Shown here piece by piece: positions 25,555-35,359 of a stretch of 64,000 bases of DNA. This DNA comes from JAHEME01 sp034435035 (GTDB lineage: Bacteria; Chloroflexota; Anaerolineae; Aggregatilineales; UBA3940). The notes under the pieces are model-generated. The model did no database searches. It was not told the origin of the DNA and saw only the letters and a list, made by a program, of their open reading frames with translations. The stretch spans positions 10,284 to 74,283 of the forward strand of contig DAOTXW010000025.1 in the NCBI GenBank assembly GCA_034435035.1. Direction: 5' to 3'. Each line of letters starts with the position of its first letter. The first letter of the stretch is position 1. The position numbers and the translations under genes are program-made.

Positions 25555-25625
25555 GACCTCACCTCCTCAAGCCCCCCTCTCCGCAAAGGCGGGGAAACCG
25601 GGCGCAGCGAAGAGGGGGTGAGGTC
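25555..25625. repeat. Imperfect palindromic intergenic repeat
   Basis: GACCTCAC (25555-25562) and CCCCCTCT (25573-25580) pair with AGAGGGGG (25611-25618) and GTGAGGTC (25618-25625), with a small CCGC/GCGG core. It occupies a 304-bp gap that contains no gene. The structure suggests a mobile or regulatory palindrome rather than a simple terminator. Confidence 0.55.
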
Positions 25626-25722
25626 AAGAAACCCATCAAAATCACACGGACGGGGTACTCAGGGTTCCGCGGCATGAACGAATCCTGAAGATAATACCTG
25701 CCTGCGCGAAATACTCAGCGCC

Positions 25723-27744
25723 ATGCGTCACGCCTCCCGATCCCATTCCCTCAGCGCCGCCGCCCGGCTGGCCGTCGCCGCGACCGGCCTGGCCGCGCTG
25801 CTGCGGCTGCCGGCGCTGGAGACGCTCGCGCCCGCCGCCTGGTTCGATGAAGTCTGGTTCGCCCTGCGCGCCCGCGAGCTGCTGCAGACCGGGCAGGTGC
25901 AGGTCTTCTACCCCACCGCCTTCGGCGGGGCCAACGCCGGGCTGGCGATGCTCACCGCGCTGGCTCAGGCGCTGGGGCTGGATGGCATCACCGCGGCCCG
26001 CTGGGTGCTGGCCGTCGGCGGCGTGCTGAGCGTCCCGCTGGCGTATGCCTGCCTGCGCGAGCTGCTGGCCCGCCCGGCGGGCGATTCGGCGCCCGCGTTC
26101 AGCGCGATGTCCGCGGCGCTGGCTGCGCTGGTCCTGGCCTATACGCTGTTCTTCGCCATCCTGACCCGCGTGGGCATGGAATCGGGGCTGGCCCCGGCGG
26201 CGGCGCTGCTGGCGGTCTGGCAGATCCGGCGCGGCGCGCGCGGGCGGTGGGCTGGCTGGCTGCTGGCCGGGCTGGCCGCCGGGCTGGCCCAGTACAACGG
26301 GCTGCACGCCCGCCTGGTGCTGCCGGTCGCCGGCTGGGCGGCGCTGGAAGCCATCCTGACCGCCCGCGGCCCGGACCGGCAGCGGGCGCTGGCCGGCGCG
26401 GCGCTGATGATCGGCGCGGCGGCGCTGGCCGCCCTGCCCCTGATCGCCTTCTTCATCCGCCAGCCGGAGTGGCTGACCGCTCGCGCCGCCCTCGTGGCCC
26501 GCGACCCCGGTCAGACGCTGATCGGGCAGCTGGCGGGCAACCTGCGGTTGATCGTCCGCGCCGTCAGCCTGGAGGGCAGCTACGACCCCAAGACGACCGT
26601 CCCCGGCATACCGCTGCTGGACGCCGTCCAGAGCGCCGGGTTCTGGGTCGGGCTGGGCTGGGCGGCGCTGCGCGCGCCGCGCCGCGCCGAGGCTCGCCTG
26701 CTGCTGGTCTGGCTGCTGGCGGCGGCGCTGCCGGGCCTGCTGACCGAGGGCGCGCCGAACCTGCAGCGCATGGCCGGGGTCGCCGCGCCGCTGGCGGCCC
26801 TGACCGCGCTGGGCTGGGAGCAGATCTACCGCCGGCTGGCCGCGGCCCCCGTCCCCGCCTGGCGGAGGCTGCTGCCGGCCGGGGCCGCCGCGCTGATCGC
26901 CGTCAGCGCAGGCTGGCACGCCTACCTGCTGTACGTCCGCTGGCCGCAGACGCCGATCCTGCGCCAGCAGTTCACCGCCGCCCCGGTGGAGATCGCCCGC
27001 GACCTGATCGCCCGGAGCGCCGCCGGGGAGACGGCCTTTGCCGAACGCGCCCCCGAGGCCGAGGACATCGCCGCCTTTGAGTACCTGCTGCCGGGCACGC
27101 CCGTGCAGCGGCTGGACTTCCGCCAGTGCCTGCCGCTGCCCGACCGCCGCGCCGCGCCGACCGCCTACCTGGTGCTGACCGACCGCGACCCGGCCACGGT
27201 GAATCGGCTGCGCGAGGCGTACCCCTCTGCCTGGATGCCCTACCGCGAACGGGACCTGTTCGGGGGGACGGGGACGCTGGTGGAGATCCCCGCCGGGGCG
27301 AGCGCCCCGCCGCCGCCGCGCCCGGCCAGCGCCCGCTTCGCCGCCGGGATCGCGCTGGCCGGCTGGGACGCCTCCACCGACGCGCTGCGGCCCGGCGAGA
27401 CGCTGTTCGTGACGCTCTACTGGCGGGCCGGCGAGCCGGTAGCGCAGGACCTGACCGCCTTCGCCCACCTGGGCAGCGGGCTGCCGGGCGAGCCGCCGAT
27501 CCTCGCTCAGCGCGACGGCCAGCCGTGCGTCGGCCTGTACCCGACCTCACGCTGGCAGCCCGGCGAGATCGTGCCCGATTCGTTCGCCATCACCCTGCCG
27601 GCAGACGCCCCGCCGGGGGAGTATCCGCTGGCGGTGGGCTGGTACGCCTACCCCTCGCTGGAGCGCCTGCCGCTGCTGGCGGCTGACCCCGCTACGCCGG
27701 ACGGTCGGGCGGTGCCGGGGACGATCCGCGTCCTGCCCCCGTAG
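25723..27744 (+). CDS. GT-C (GT39/ArnT-like) membrane glycosyltransferase
   Basis: A 673-residue integral membrane protein with about 11 helices up to residue 410. The first extracytoplasmic loop has WFDEVWFALRARELL, the acidic D/E motif of GT-C enzymes that use polyprenyl-phosphate sugars. A large C-terminal extracytoplasmic part ends in a beta-sandwich (AGWDASTDALRPGETLFVTL, SRWQPGEIVPDSF). It is a paralogue of the protein at 54420-56456, with similar length and plan. Acceptor unknown; probably an envelope glycan, lipid or protein. Its stop is 8 bp from the convergent GH5-like gene. Confidence 0.75.
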   Translation: MRHASRSHSLSAAARLAVAATGLAALLRLPALETLAPAAWFDEVWFALRARELLQTGQVQVFYPTAFGGANAGLAMLTALAQALGLDGITAARWVLAVGGVLSVPLAYACLRELLARPAGDSAPAFSAMSAALAALVLAYTLFFAILTRVGMESGLAPAAALLAVWQIRRGARGRWAGWLLAGLAAGLAQYNGLHARLVLPVAGWAALEAILTARGPDRQRALAGAALMIGAAALAALPLIAFFIRQPEWLTARAALVARDPGQTLIGQLAGNLRLIVRAVSLEGSYDPKTTVPGIPLLDAVQSAGFWVGLGWAALRAPRRAEARLLLVWLLAAALPGLLTEGAPNLQRMAGVAAPLAALTALGWEQIYRRLAAAPVPAWRRLLPAGAAALIAVSAGWHAYLLYVRWPQTPILRQQFTAAPVEIARDLIARSAAGETAFAERAPEAEDIAAFEYLLPGTPVQRLDFRQCLPLPDRRAAPTAYLVLTDRDPATVNRLREAYPSAWMPYRERDLFGGTGTLVEIPAGASAPPPPRPASARFAAGIALAGWDASTDALRPGETLFVTLYWRAGEPVAQDLTAFAHLGSGLPGEPPILAQRDGQPCVGLYPTSRWQPGEIVPDSFAITLPADAPPGEYPLAVGWYAYPSLERLPLLAADPATPDGRAVPGTIRVLPP

Positions 27745-27752
27745 AGGCGCCT

Positions 27753-29468
27753 CTACGGGGCAGGCTCGCCGAAGACCTGCACCTCGCGCCAGGCCACCCA
27801 CGACGGGCTGGCGGTCGTCAGCACACGGACGGCCGTCACGCCTTCCAGCGGCGCGGGCGGGGTGAAGATCAGCCAGTCGCCGTCCCGCGTGAAGCCGCTG
27901 AAGGTGTGCGCCTGCGTATAGCCGCCGCCGGGGCCGCGCACCTCGATCCGGTGGACGGTATCGCCCTCCGGATACTGGGCTGCCAGCAGGCGGATCTCCG
28001 TCACGCGGTACGTCCCCTCCAGATCGACCTCGATCCAGGCCGGAGCGCCCCCGCCCGATCCCCAGTTGCTGCCGTCATTCTGATCGACGGCGGCGGCGGC
28101 GGGCTGATCCGGCAGCGCGGCGGACGCGGTCACCGGTTTGCCCGCGGCCAGGTTGCCGCCGGAGATGGCCGGCGCGGTGCAGGGGTCGGGCTGGTTGACC
28201 GGGGCCAGCAGCTCCAGCAGATAGCCGTCGTCGTCGGTCAGGCCCCAGGTGCGGTCGCCGGCATCGGCGTTGGCCGGGTAGTACGTCCAGTACAGCCAGC
28301 CGTCGAAGCCCTGCCCGCACGATTCGGCGACCCAGCGGGTGATCGCCTGGGCCGCCGCGGTGCGCTCGCTGTACAGGTGGCGGAACGCGCCGTACTCGCC
28401 CATAACGATGGGTTTCGCCTCAAAGCCGGCCATGCCGAAGGCGGCGGCGTGGTCGGCCAGCGACGCCCCGCCGGGGTAAGCATGGAAGTCGAAGAAGTCC
28501 AGGTCGGCGGCCTCCAGCAGTGAGGCCGTCTCGACATACCAGCCGGGCGCGACCAGCTCCGGCACAAAGAAGCCCATCGTCACCAGCGCGGTCGGATCGT
28601 GCGTCAGGATCTCCTCGCGCATCTGAGCGATGTAGTAGATCAGCCCCTCGCTGACCATGCGCGCCTTCTGAGTGGGGTCGCTCATGTCGTAGCTGCCGGT
28701 GGTGGTGGTGACCGTGCCCGCCGTCAGCGACAGGGGCGGCTGGTCGGCGAACATCCACTGCTCGTTGAGCAGCTCCCAGCCCAGCACGGCGTCGAAGGCG
28801 GCCCCGCGCTCCGCCAGCCCGGTCAGCAGGTCGCGCCAGTAACGGCGGGTGGCCGAGATCGCGCCCGGCGTCAGGTAGTACGAATTGCGGTAGCCGCCGA
28901 ACGTCTCCCCGGCCTGGCTGTTGGCTTCCTCCGCGTAGCCGCCCTGATTGGGCAGGTCGTTGGACGTGAACAGGATGACCACGCCGGCCTCGCGGGCGGA
29001 CAGAGTCATGTCGGCGATGTTATCCAGATAGGCCGGGTTGAGGCCCTCGTTGTCGGCATCGCCGATGCAGCCCGCCCCCTCATTACAGTGATCAAGGAAC
29101 ACGCGCACGGTGTTATAGCCGTAGCCGGCCAGCTGAGCGAAGTCGGCGCGGGTGCGCGCGCCGTCGTAAACGCCCACCTGCAGGAGTTTAAGGGCGTAGC
29201 CCCCGCCGCTCGCCGGGACAAAGGCATAGTTGACTCCGCGCGGCACGAATGGCTGCCCTGTCTGCCGGTCGATGAAGGTCTGCCCCTCCACGCCGATGCG
29301 GTGCTCCGGCGGCGGGCCGGTCGGCGAAGGCTCCGGCGTGGGGGGATCGGTCGGGGCCGGGCCGACGTCGGTCGGCTCAACCGTCGGAACGGGCGCAGGC
29401 AGGCCGCAGGCCAGCAGCGCCAGCGCCAGCGCAGCGGGCAGAGCGATCAGGGCAAGGGTACGCTGCAT
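27753..29468 (-). CDS. GH5-like glycoside hydrolase lipoprotein with F5/8 (discoidin) domain
   Basis: A surface lipoprotein of 571 residues with lipobox ALLAC (Cys21) and a Pro/Thr linker to residue 55. The (beta/alpha)8 domain (about 60-420) has FVPRGVNYAFVP, NTVRVFLDHC, the acid/base Glu236 in WELLNEQW and the nucleophile Glu358 in KPIVMGEYGAF. This is the clan GH-A arrangement. The C-terminal discoidin-like domain (about 430-570) has IEVDLEGTYRVTEIRLLA. A beta-mannanase or glucanase activity is likely, but the sugar is not determinable. ATG at 29468 follows GGAG. The histidine kinase gene ends 92 bp upstream. Confidence 0.8.
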   Translation of the reverse strand: MQRTLALIALPAALALALLACGLPAPVPTVEPTDVGPAPTDPPTPEPSPTGPPPEHRIGVEGQTFIDRQTGQPFVPRGVNYAFVPASGGGYALKLLQVGVYDGARTRADFAQLAGYGYNTVRVFLDHCNEGAGCIGDADNEGLNPAYLDNIADMTLSAREAGVVILFTSNDLPNQGGYAEEANSQAGETFGGYRNSYYLTPGAISATRRYWRDLLTGLAERGAAFDAVLGWELLNEQWMFADQPPLSLTAGTVTTTTGSYDMSDPTQKARMVSEGLIYYIAQMREEILTHDPTALVTMGFFVPELVAPGWYVETASLLEAADLDFFDFHAYPGGASLADHAAAFGMAGFEAKPIVMGEYGAFRHLYSERTAAAQAITRWVAESCGQGFDGWLYWTYYPANADAGDRTWGLTDDDGYLLELLAPVNQPDPCTAPAISGGNLAAGKPVTASAALPDQPAAAAVDQNDGSNWGSGGGAPAWIEVDLEGTYRVTEIRLLAAQYPEGDTVHRIEVRGPGGGYTQAHTFSGFTRDGDWLIFTPPAPLEGVTAVRVLTTASPSWVAWREVQVFGEPAP

Positions 29469-29560
29469 GGGGTTTGCTCCCTGAGCCGGTATGTCTGGCT
29501 GACATCCACAAAGCGCCCAGTATAGTGGATTCGGCGAAGGCGCGCCGGGGGGCGAGCGCG

Positions 29561-30970
29561 TCAGGCGGGGTCGGCTGGCGGCGCGGGGATGGGCAGGGCC
29601 ACCGTGAAGGTCGAGCCGCGGCCGGGCGCGGAGTCCAGCCACAATCGTCCGTTGTGCGCCTGGGCCAGGTGGCGGGCGATGGGCAGCCCCAGGCCGCTGC
29701 CCCGACCCACCCGGAGGCCGTGGCGGGTCTGGCGGAAGGATTCGAAGATCAGTTCGTGGTCGGCGGGATCGATCCCCGGCCCGGTGTCCGTCACCGTGAT
29801 GAGCACCTCGCCGCCCGCCCGCCGGGCCGTGAGGACGATGCTCCCGGACTCGGTGAAGCGGCAGGCGTTGGAGACCAGGTTGAGAATCATCTGGTGCGCC
29901 CGGCGGGCATCCAGCCGCAGCAGGGGCAGCTGATCGTCCATCTCCAGGCTGATGGCAATGGGCTTATGCGCCACCAGCCCTTCCGCGGTGGTCATCACCT
30001 GCTGGAGGATGGGCCGGAGGTCCACGCTGTCCTCCATGGCCAGCTGCAGCGAGTCTGCCTCGATGCGGAAGATATCCAGGATATCATTGATCAACGCGAG
30101 CAGCTGCCGCCCGCTGAGGGTAGCCTTCTCCAACATATCGCGCTGTTCCGGGTTGACGGGGCCTTTCAGACCGGACGAGACAAACTGGGTGAAGTTGATG
30201 AGGGCATTCAGGGGAGTGCGCAGCTCGTGGCTGATGATGGCCATGAACTGGGTCTTGAAGCGGTCAGCCTCCAGGGCGCGGTCCCGGGCGCTCTCCGCGT
30301 CGCGGCGAGCCGATTCCAGTTCGGCAGTGCGCTCGCGGACGCGCTCCTCCAGCCGCAGCTCGGATTCGCGCAGCGAGGCGACCAGCCCCTCCAGCTGCCG
30401 GCGGCGGATGATCTCCAGCTGCCGGGAATGAGCCGCATAGACCAGGATCAGAGCCGTCACCACGATCAGGTAGACAATCATCGGCGTCGGATCGGCATCG
30501 GCGGACACAAAGGACGACCGCGGCTCCAGCCACGCCAGCGCCAGGACGCCCGCGATCATGATGGCGCCGGACGCCGCCGCGCCCAGCGGGCCGACGAAGA
30601 TGCCCGCCAGCAGCACCGGGACGACGGCGAAGTACAGCAGGTTGGTCTGGCTGCCGGGGATGAAGGGCAGCAGGATGGTGGCGGCCAGCGTGATCGTGAG
30701 CAGGGCGGCCATCACCGGCCCCACCGCGCCCAGCCGCTCCGCCAGAAGCATGAGCACAAAGATCCCCCACAGGATCACCGCGACCAGCAGGTCAGGCTGA
30801 GCCAGCGTGTTGCCCCGGTCCATGTAATACAGGATGACACCGCCCACACTGACCACCAGCCCCAGCAGCATGCGATCCAGCAGGGCCGCGCGGTGTCGGC
30901 GTTCCTCATCCGCGATGCCGGCATGGGGACTGATCAGCCAGCGCCATAGGCGAGTGAATCCAGATGCCAT
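29561..30970 (-). CDS. Membrane histidine kinase
   Basis: A 469-residue hybrid-free sensor kinase. About six N-terminal helices (35-180) form the sensor region, followed by a coiled coil (185-235). The HisKA domain has FMAIISHELRTPLNAL (phospho-His248). The HATPase domain has the N box LNLVSNACRFTESG, G1 VTDTGPGID, F box and G2 GRGSGLGLPIA. No PAS or HAMP domain is visible, and there is no adjacent response regulator. The single-domain receiver at 13489 is a possible but unproven partner. A TATACT lies 58 bp upstream. Confidence 0.92.
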   Translation of the reverse strand: MASGFTRLWRWLISPHAGIADEERRHRAALLDRMLLGLVVSVGGVILYYMDRGNTLAQPDLLVAVILWGIFVLMLLAERLGAVGPVMAALLTITLAATILLPFIPGSQTNLLYFAVVPVLLAGIFVGPLGAAASGAIMIAGVLALAWLEPRSSFVSADADPTPMIVYLIVVTALILVYAAHSRQLEIIRRRQLEGLVASLRESELRLEERVRERTAELESARRDAESARDRALEADRFKTQFMAIISHELRTPLNALINFTQFVSSGLKGPVNPEQRDMLEKATLSGRQLLALINDILDIFRIEADSLQLAMEDSVDLRPILQQVMTTAEGLVAHKPIAISLEMDDQLPLLRLDARRAHQMILNLVSNACRFTESGSIVLTARRAGGEVLITVTDTGPGIDPADHELIFESFRQTRHGLRVGRGSGLGLPIARHLAQAHNGRLWLDSAPGRGSTFTVALPIPAPPADPA

Positions 30971-31027
30971 TTCTCAGCCAGCACCCGCACAGAGAAAGTC
31001 CAGCCCGGCCTCTCCGACTGAGGACCT

Positions 31028-31033
31028 AGTATA
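31028..31033 (-). promoter_or_regulatory. -10 box of histidine kinase gene (TATACT)
   Basis: TATACT on the minus strand, 58 bp before the ATG at 30970. Confidence 0.45.
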
Positions 31034-31085
31034 GTCAATTCAACCGGCGCGTGCAGGCAGCAGCCGGCGCATTCCGGGACAGCGC

Positions 31086-33482
31086 TCATTCGTAGGCCAG
31101 CGCCTCGCGGACGCTCAGGCGCGATGCGCCGCGGGCGGGCAGGTAGCTGGCCGCCACCGCCACCCCCAGCGACAGGGCGATCCACATCGCCGCGCCCGGC
31201 AGCGAGTACTGATAAGCCAGCGGCTTGCTGACCATCGCGGCCCCGACGAAATGGCACAGCGCCCGGCTCACCGGCATGGCCAGCAGCGCCCCCAGCACCG
31301 CCCCCAGCAGCCCGATGATCGCCCCCTCGACCATCACGATGCCCCACACGGCGCGGTTGGTGGCCCCCAGCGCCCGCATCACGCCGATCTCACGGGTACG
31401 CTCGATCACGTTCAGGCTCATCGTCCCGGTCAGGCCCAGACCGCCCACCACGGCCAGCAGCAGCGCCATGAGCAGCATGAAGCCGATCACCACATTCAGG
31501 ATGGTGGTGCTGGTGCCGACGAGCTGGCCGATGGGGAACGCCAGGCCGACGATCAGGCCGCTATCCTCGAAGCGCTCTTCCAACGCGCGCTGGATGCGGT
31601 ACTGATCGCCCAGATCCGCGCCCGCCGTCTCGATGACCACGTAGTTGGCCAGCCCCCCGGAACCCGTCAGGCGGGCGTAGGTTTCGGCGGGGATGTAGCC
31701 CACGTAGTCGCCGCTCGGATCGTTGACGATCGGCATCTCACCGATCACCGTGAAATCCACCTCCCGGCCCTCTATCTTGAGCGTGACGATGCTGCCAGCC
31801 CTGAAGGCCGCCGAATCGCCTGCCAGGGTGTTGCCGGCGATCAGCACCACATCGCCATCGCCGGGGCGCAGCCAGCGGCCAGCATCCACCGCCGGGATGA
31901 TGTAGGGCGTTGCCGGATCGACGGCGTACAGGCGCACCGTGGCGCCCTCGCTGCGGTCGGGGCGGATGTGCTCGGTGTAGGTGAAGCCCCACGTTTCGGC
32001 GCTGACGACGCCCGGCACTCGCAGCGCCTCCCGCACGATGCGCTGCGGATGCGCTGGCTCGTTGAGCGCGATCCCGATGTCGAAGTTGAACAGGCCGAAG
32101 ATGCGCTGGAACTCAAGCTGCAGCGCCTGGCGGAGGCTGAACACGGAGATGAAGATCGACCCGGCCAGCGTCAGCGTGGTGATCGTGAGCAGCAAGCGGG
32201 CGCGGCGGCGGAAGGTGTTGCGCAGCGAGAGGGCCAGCGGGCGCGGCAGGCGGCGCAGGCGTTCCAGCAGGCGGTCGAGGATCCCCGGCGGGCCGGCGGG
32301 CTGCCCGATGCCGTAGTCGCTGAGCGCCCGGTGGGCGGGGATGGCTGTGCCGCGCAGCACTGGGACCAGACCCGCCGCCAGCGGCACGATCACGGACAGG
32401 ATCGCCTGCGCGGCGATCACCTCCGGGCCGGGCCGGAAGCGCCCCCGGTCATAGTTGGCAGCGGACGCGGTGAAGCCGGCCAGCGCCTGCGCGCCCAGCG
32501 ATCCCAGCGGCAGGGCCACGAAGAAGGCCAGCGCCCCGATGATGATGACAGTGACCAGATACAGGGCCGCGATCTGGCCGTGCCGCCCGCCGATCGCTTT
32601 CATCATGCCGATCTGCCGCGTCTGCTGCTTGAGCAGGGCGGAAAGCGTGTTGATCACCAGAAAGGCGCTCAGGAAAAGGGCGAAGCCGCCCACCACTCCC
32701 AGCACCAGCATGATCGCCTCGGTGCCGTCCTGATTCCAGTGCTTACCCGGCTCCGGCGTGGCGGTGGTGCTGACCGTGTAGCCGTCGCGCTCGATGCGCT
32801 CACGGAGGGTGGTGGCCGTCTGCTGGATGTGCCGCAGGTCGTCGGGGCGCTCGGCCACGCGGATCAGCAGCCGGTTGTAGTCCCGCGATCCGGTCAGCCA
32901 CTCCAGCGTCTCGAAGGTGATGAAGCCATAGCCCTGATTGAAATACTGGGATGGGAAGCGGGCTACATCATGGGCCAGGCCGGCCAGCCGCAGGTCGCGC
33001 TCCTGCCCATCGGCCAGCTCGATGTGAAGCGTCTCGCCGGGGGCAAAGCCGGGGATGGCCATCATCGAGCGCTCCAGCAGGACCTCGCGGCGGGCGGGGG
33101 GCCAGCGACCTTCTTCGGGGAAGAACAGGCTCATCTGCATGGCGTCGAAATCCGCGGCGATCAGCTCCAGATTGATCCACTCATCGGGGCCGATCTGCAG
33201 GCTGACGGTCAGGCTGGCGCGGCCCTCGGCGGCGGCGACATCGCGCAGGCCGCCGACGGCCCGCAGCAGATCATCGCTGAAAGGCGAGACGTTCATCGTG
33301 ATGCTGGCAGGTCGGGTGGCCAGATAGGCGGCGGAGAGCTGCTCGCGGATAGCCCGGCGGGAGCCGCCGATAGCGCCGATGGCGAACACGCCGGTGGCGA
33401 CAGCCATCACCACCAGAGCGGTGCGCAGCCTGCTGCCCCACAGGTCGCGGAGGGGCTTACGCCATCTCGGATCGCTGAACAT
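31086..33482 (-). CDS. FtsX/MacB-type ABC transporter permease
   Basis: A 798-residue permease with the long plan of duplicated FtsX proteins: TM1 (about 17-35), a large periplasmic domain, three helices near 275-390, a second TM-periplasmic unit from about 420, and three C-terminal helices (680-780). The conserved FtsX pattern is seen in MKAIGGRHGQIAALYL and GVMRALGATNRAVWGIV. Such permeases work with a LolD/MacB-type ATPase in lipoprotein or peptide export. No such ATPase is adjacent; the neighbouring ABC genes are full exporter halves of another type. A TATACT immediately upstream implies a leaderless mRNA. Confidence 0.85.
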   Translation of the reverse strand: MFSDPRWRKPLRDLWGSRLRTALVVMAVATGVFAIGAIGGSRRAIREQLSAAYLATRPASITMNVSPFSDDLLRAVGGLRDVAAAEGRASLTVSLQIGPDEWINLELIAADFDAMQMSLFFPEEGRWPPARREVLLERSMMAIPGFAPGETLHIELADGQERDLRLAGLAHDVARFPSQYFNQGYGFITFETLEWLTGSRDYNRLLIRVAERPDDLRHIQQTATTLRERIERDGYTVSTTATPEPGKHWNQDGTEAIMLVLGVVGGFALFLSAFLVINTLSALLKQQTRQIGMMKAIGGRHGQIAALYLVTVIIIGALAFFVALPLGSLGAQALAGFTASAANYDRGRFRPGPEVIAAQAILSVIVPLAAGLVPVLRGTAIPAHRALSDYGIGQPAGPPGILDRLLERLRRLPRPLALSLRNTFRRRARLLLTITTLTLAGSIFISVFSLRQALQLEFQRIFGLFNFDIGIALNEPAHPQRIVREALRVPGVVSAETWGFTYTEHIRPDRSEGATVRLYAVDPATPYIIPAVDAGRWLRPGDGDVVLIAGNTLAGDSAAFRAGSIVTLKIEGREVDFTVIGEMPIVNDPSGDYVGYIPAETYARLTGSGGLANYVVIETAGADLGDQYRIQRALEERFEDSGLIVGLAFPIGQLVGTSTTILNVVIGFMLLMALLLAVVGGLGLTGTMSLNVIERTREIGVMRALGATNRAVWGIVMVEGAIIGLLGAVLGALLAMPVSRALCHFVGAAMVSKPLAYQYSLPGAAMWIALSLGVAVAASYLPARGASRLSVREALAYE

Positions 33483-33488
33483 GCCCTG

Positions 33489-33494
33489 AGTATA
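33489..33494 (-). promoter_or_regulatory. -10 box implying a leaderless mRNA for the FtsX permease
   Basis: TATACT on the minus strand is followed by six bases and then the ATG at 33482. A start about 7 nt after the -10 would be the A of the ATG. No Shine-Dalgarno is present. Confidence 0.5.
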
Positions 33495-33538
33495 GGAGCA
33501 AGCCAGGCGGAGGGGAAACGCCGCCCGGACCGCGGCGA

Positions 33539-35359
33539 TCAGTCGGCGGCCAGCAGATCGCGGGCGCGTTCGATGTACTCCAGGCTCTGATGGCGGAAGT
33601 AGGTGTTGTACAGATCGGCGTAATGGCCGCCCGCCGCCAGCAGCTCCTCGTGCGTGCCCTGCTCGATGATCTCGCCCCGGCGCAGCACGATGATCCGGTC
33701 GGCGTGCCGCACCGTCGAGAGGCGGTGGGCGATGACCACCGAGGTGCGCCCGCGCAGCACCAGATCCAGCCCTTCCTGAATGAGCGTCTCGGTCAGTGGA
33801 TCGACGCTGGCGGTGGCCTCGTCCAGGATGAAGATCGAGGGGTTCTGGAGCAGCACGCGGGCCAGCGCCACCAGCTGCCGCTGCCCCATCGACAGATTGC
33901 CGCCCCGCTCCCCGACGGGCGTATCCAGCCCGCCGGGCAGGCTGGCGATCCAGTCCCCGCGCCCGACGGACTGGGCCGCCGCCCGCACTTCGTCGTCGGT
34001 CGCCTCCGGCCGCCCGTAGCGAATGTTGTCCATCACCGTGCCGTCAAACAGGAACGGCGTCTGGGTGACGATGCCCAGATGCGCCCGGTAGGCCCGCAGA
34101 GCCAGCGACCGGATGTCGTGCCCATCGATGGTGATGCGCCCACCCTGAAACTCGTAGAAGCGGGCGATCAGCTTGGCGAGGCTCGACTTGCCCGACCCGG
34201 TATGCCCGACCAGCGCGCAGGTCTGCCCTGCCGGGATATCCAGCGAGAAGCCCGTCAGCACCGGCTCGTTCTCCGTGTAGCGGAAGTCCACGTCCTCAAA
34301 GCGCACCGCGCCGGCCAGCGACGGCAGGCGCAGGTTGCCCGTCTGCACCACTTTCGGCTCGCTGTCCAGCAGGGCAAAGACGCGCTCGGCGGCGGCCAGC
34401 CCCAGCTGGAACTGGCTCCAGAACGACGCGATGCTGGTCAGCGGGAACCAGAAGCGGGCGATGCCCTGGATGAACAGGTACCAGCTGCCCAGGCTCAGGC
34501 CGCCTCCCAGCACCGACAGCCCGCCAATGTACGTCAGCGCCGCCGTGCCGATGCCGGCCAGCATGTCCAGAATCGGGAAGATGCCGCTGAAAATGAAGCC
34601 GGTGCGCAGCCCGATGCGGAAGGACTGCCGGTTGACATCCAGGAACTCGCCGTAGATGGCCTGCTCCTGGCGGAAGGTCTTGGCCACGCCGATGCCGCTG
34701 ATCGTCTCCTGAATGTGCGCGCTGACCTCGGCCTGGACACGCCGCTGCTGGGTGATCGTGCGGCGGGCGATGTGCCGGAAAGCCAGGGCGGTAGCGAAGA
34801 TGAACGGGGCCAGCCCCAGCAGCACCAGCGTCAGCCGCACGTCTACCAGAAACAGGTAGCCCACCAGCAGCACCACCAGCAGCACGCGGCTGAGCAGATC
34901 CATGGTCAGGGTGACGACCTGGGTGAACGCCTGCGTATCCGAGATCACGCGGCTGACGATCTTGCCAGACGCGAACTGATCGTAGAAGGACAGGTCGCGG
35001 CGCATGATGGCGTCGAAGGCGTCCTCGCGCATCCGCAGAGCGACGTTGCCGACGGCCTCGGCACTGAGGCGCGCGCGCACCAGGTTAAAGACCCAGCCCA
35101 GGCTGGCCAGCCCGGCCACCAGTGCCCCGACCAGCAGCAGATTCGCGCCACCGGGGTCGGCCTGGATGGCGTCCAGCGCCTGCGAGATCGCCACCGGCAG
35201 GCCCAGGTTGGTCAGCGAGTGCAGCGTGACCGCCGCGGCCACCGCGGCCATCCGCCCGGCCTCGGGCCGGAAGTAGGCGATGATCCGCCGCAGCAGGTCG
35301 CTGTCTTTGTAGGTCCGGTCGTAGGCCTCGGCGTCGAGGCCGTCCATGAAGAAGCCCAT
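33539..35359 (-). CDS. ABC exporter half-transporter, catalytic Walker B subunit
   Basis: A 606-residue type IV ABC exporter half: six TM helices (about 35-320) and an NBD. Walker A is GHTGSGKSS, the signature is LSMGQRQ (degenerate relative to LSGGQ), Walker B is IFILDEATASVD with catalytic Glu, and the H-loop is VIAHRLS. With the gene at 35831-37636 it forms the expected heterodimer: its LSMGQ would complete the degenerate site whose Walker B is Asp-type. Its ATG overlaps the STAS-like stop (TGATG), so translation is coupled. Likely a lipid, drug or peptide exporter (LmrCD/BmrCD-like). Confidence 0.9.
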   Translation of the reverse strand: MGFFMDGLDAEAYDRTYKDSDLLRRIIAYFRPEAGRMAAVAAAVTLHSLTNLGLPVAISQALDAIQADPGGANLLLVGALVAGLASLGWVFNLVRARLSAEAVGNVALRMREDAFDAIMRRDLSFYDQFASGKIVSRVISDTQAFTQVVTLTMDLLSRVLLVVLLVGYLFLVDVRLTLVLLGLAPFIFATALAFRHIARRTITQQRRVQAEVSAHIQETISGIGVAKTFRQEQAIYGEFLDVNRQSFRIGLRTGFIFSGIFPILDMLAGIGTAALTYIGGLSVLGGGLSLGSWYLFIQGIARFWFPLTSIASFWSQFQLGLAAAERVFALLDSEPKVVQTGNLRLPSLAGAVRFEDVDFRYTENEPVLTGFSLDIPAGQTCALVGHTGSGKSSLAKLIARFYEFQGGRITIDGHDIRSLALRAYRAHLGIVTQTPFLFDGTVMDNIRYGRPEATDDEVRAAAQSVGRGDWIASLPGGLDTPVGERGGNLSMGQRQLVALARVLLQNPSIFILDEATASVDPLTETLIQEGLDLVLRGRTSVVIAHRLSTVRHADRIIVLRRGEIIEQGTHEELLAAGGHYADLYNTYFRHQSLEYIERARDLLAAD

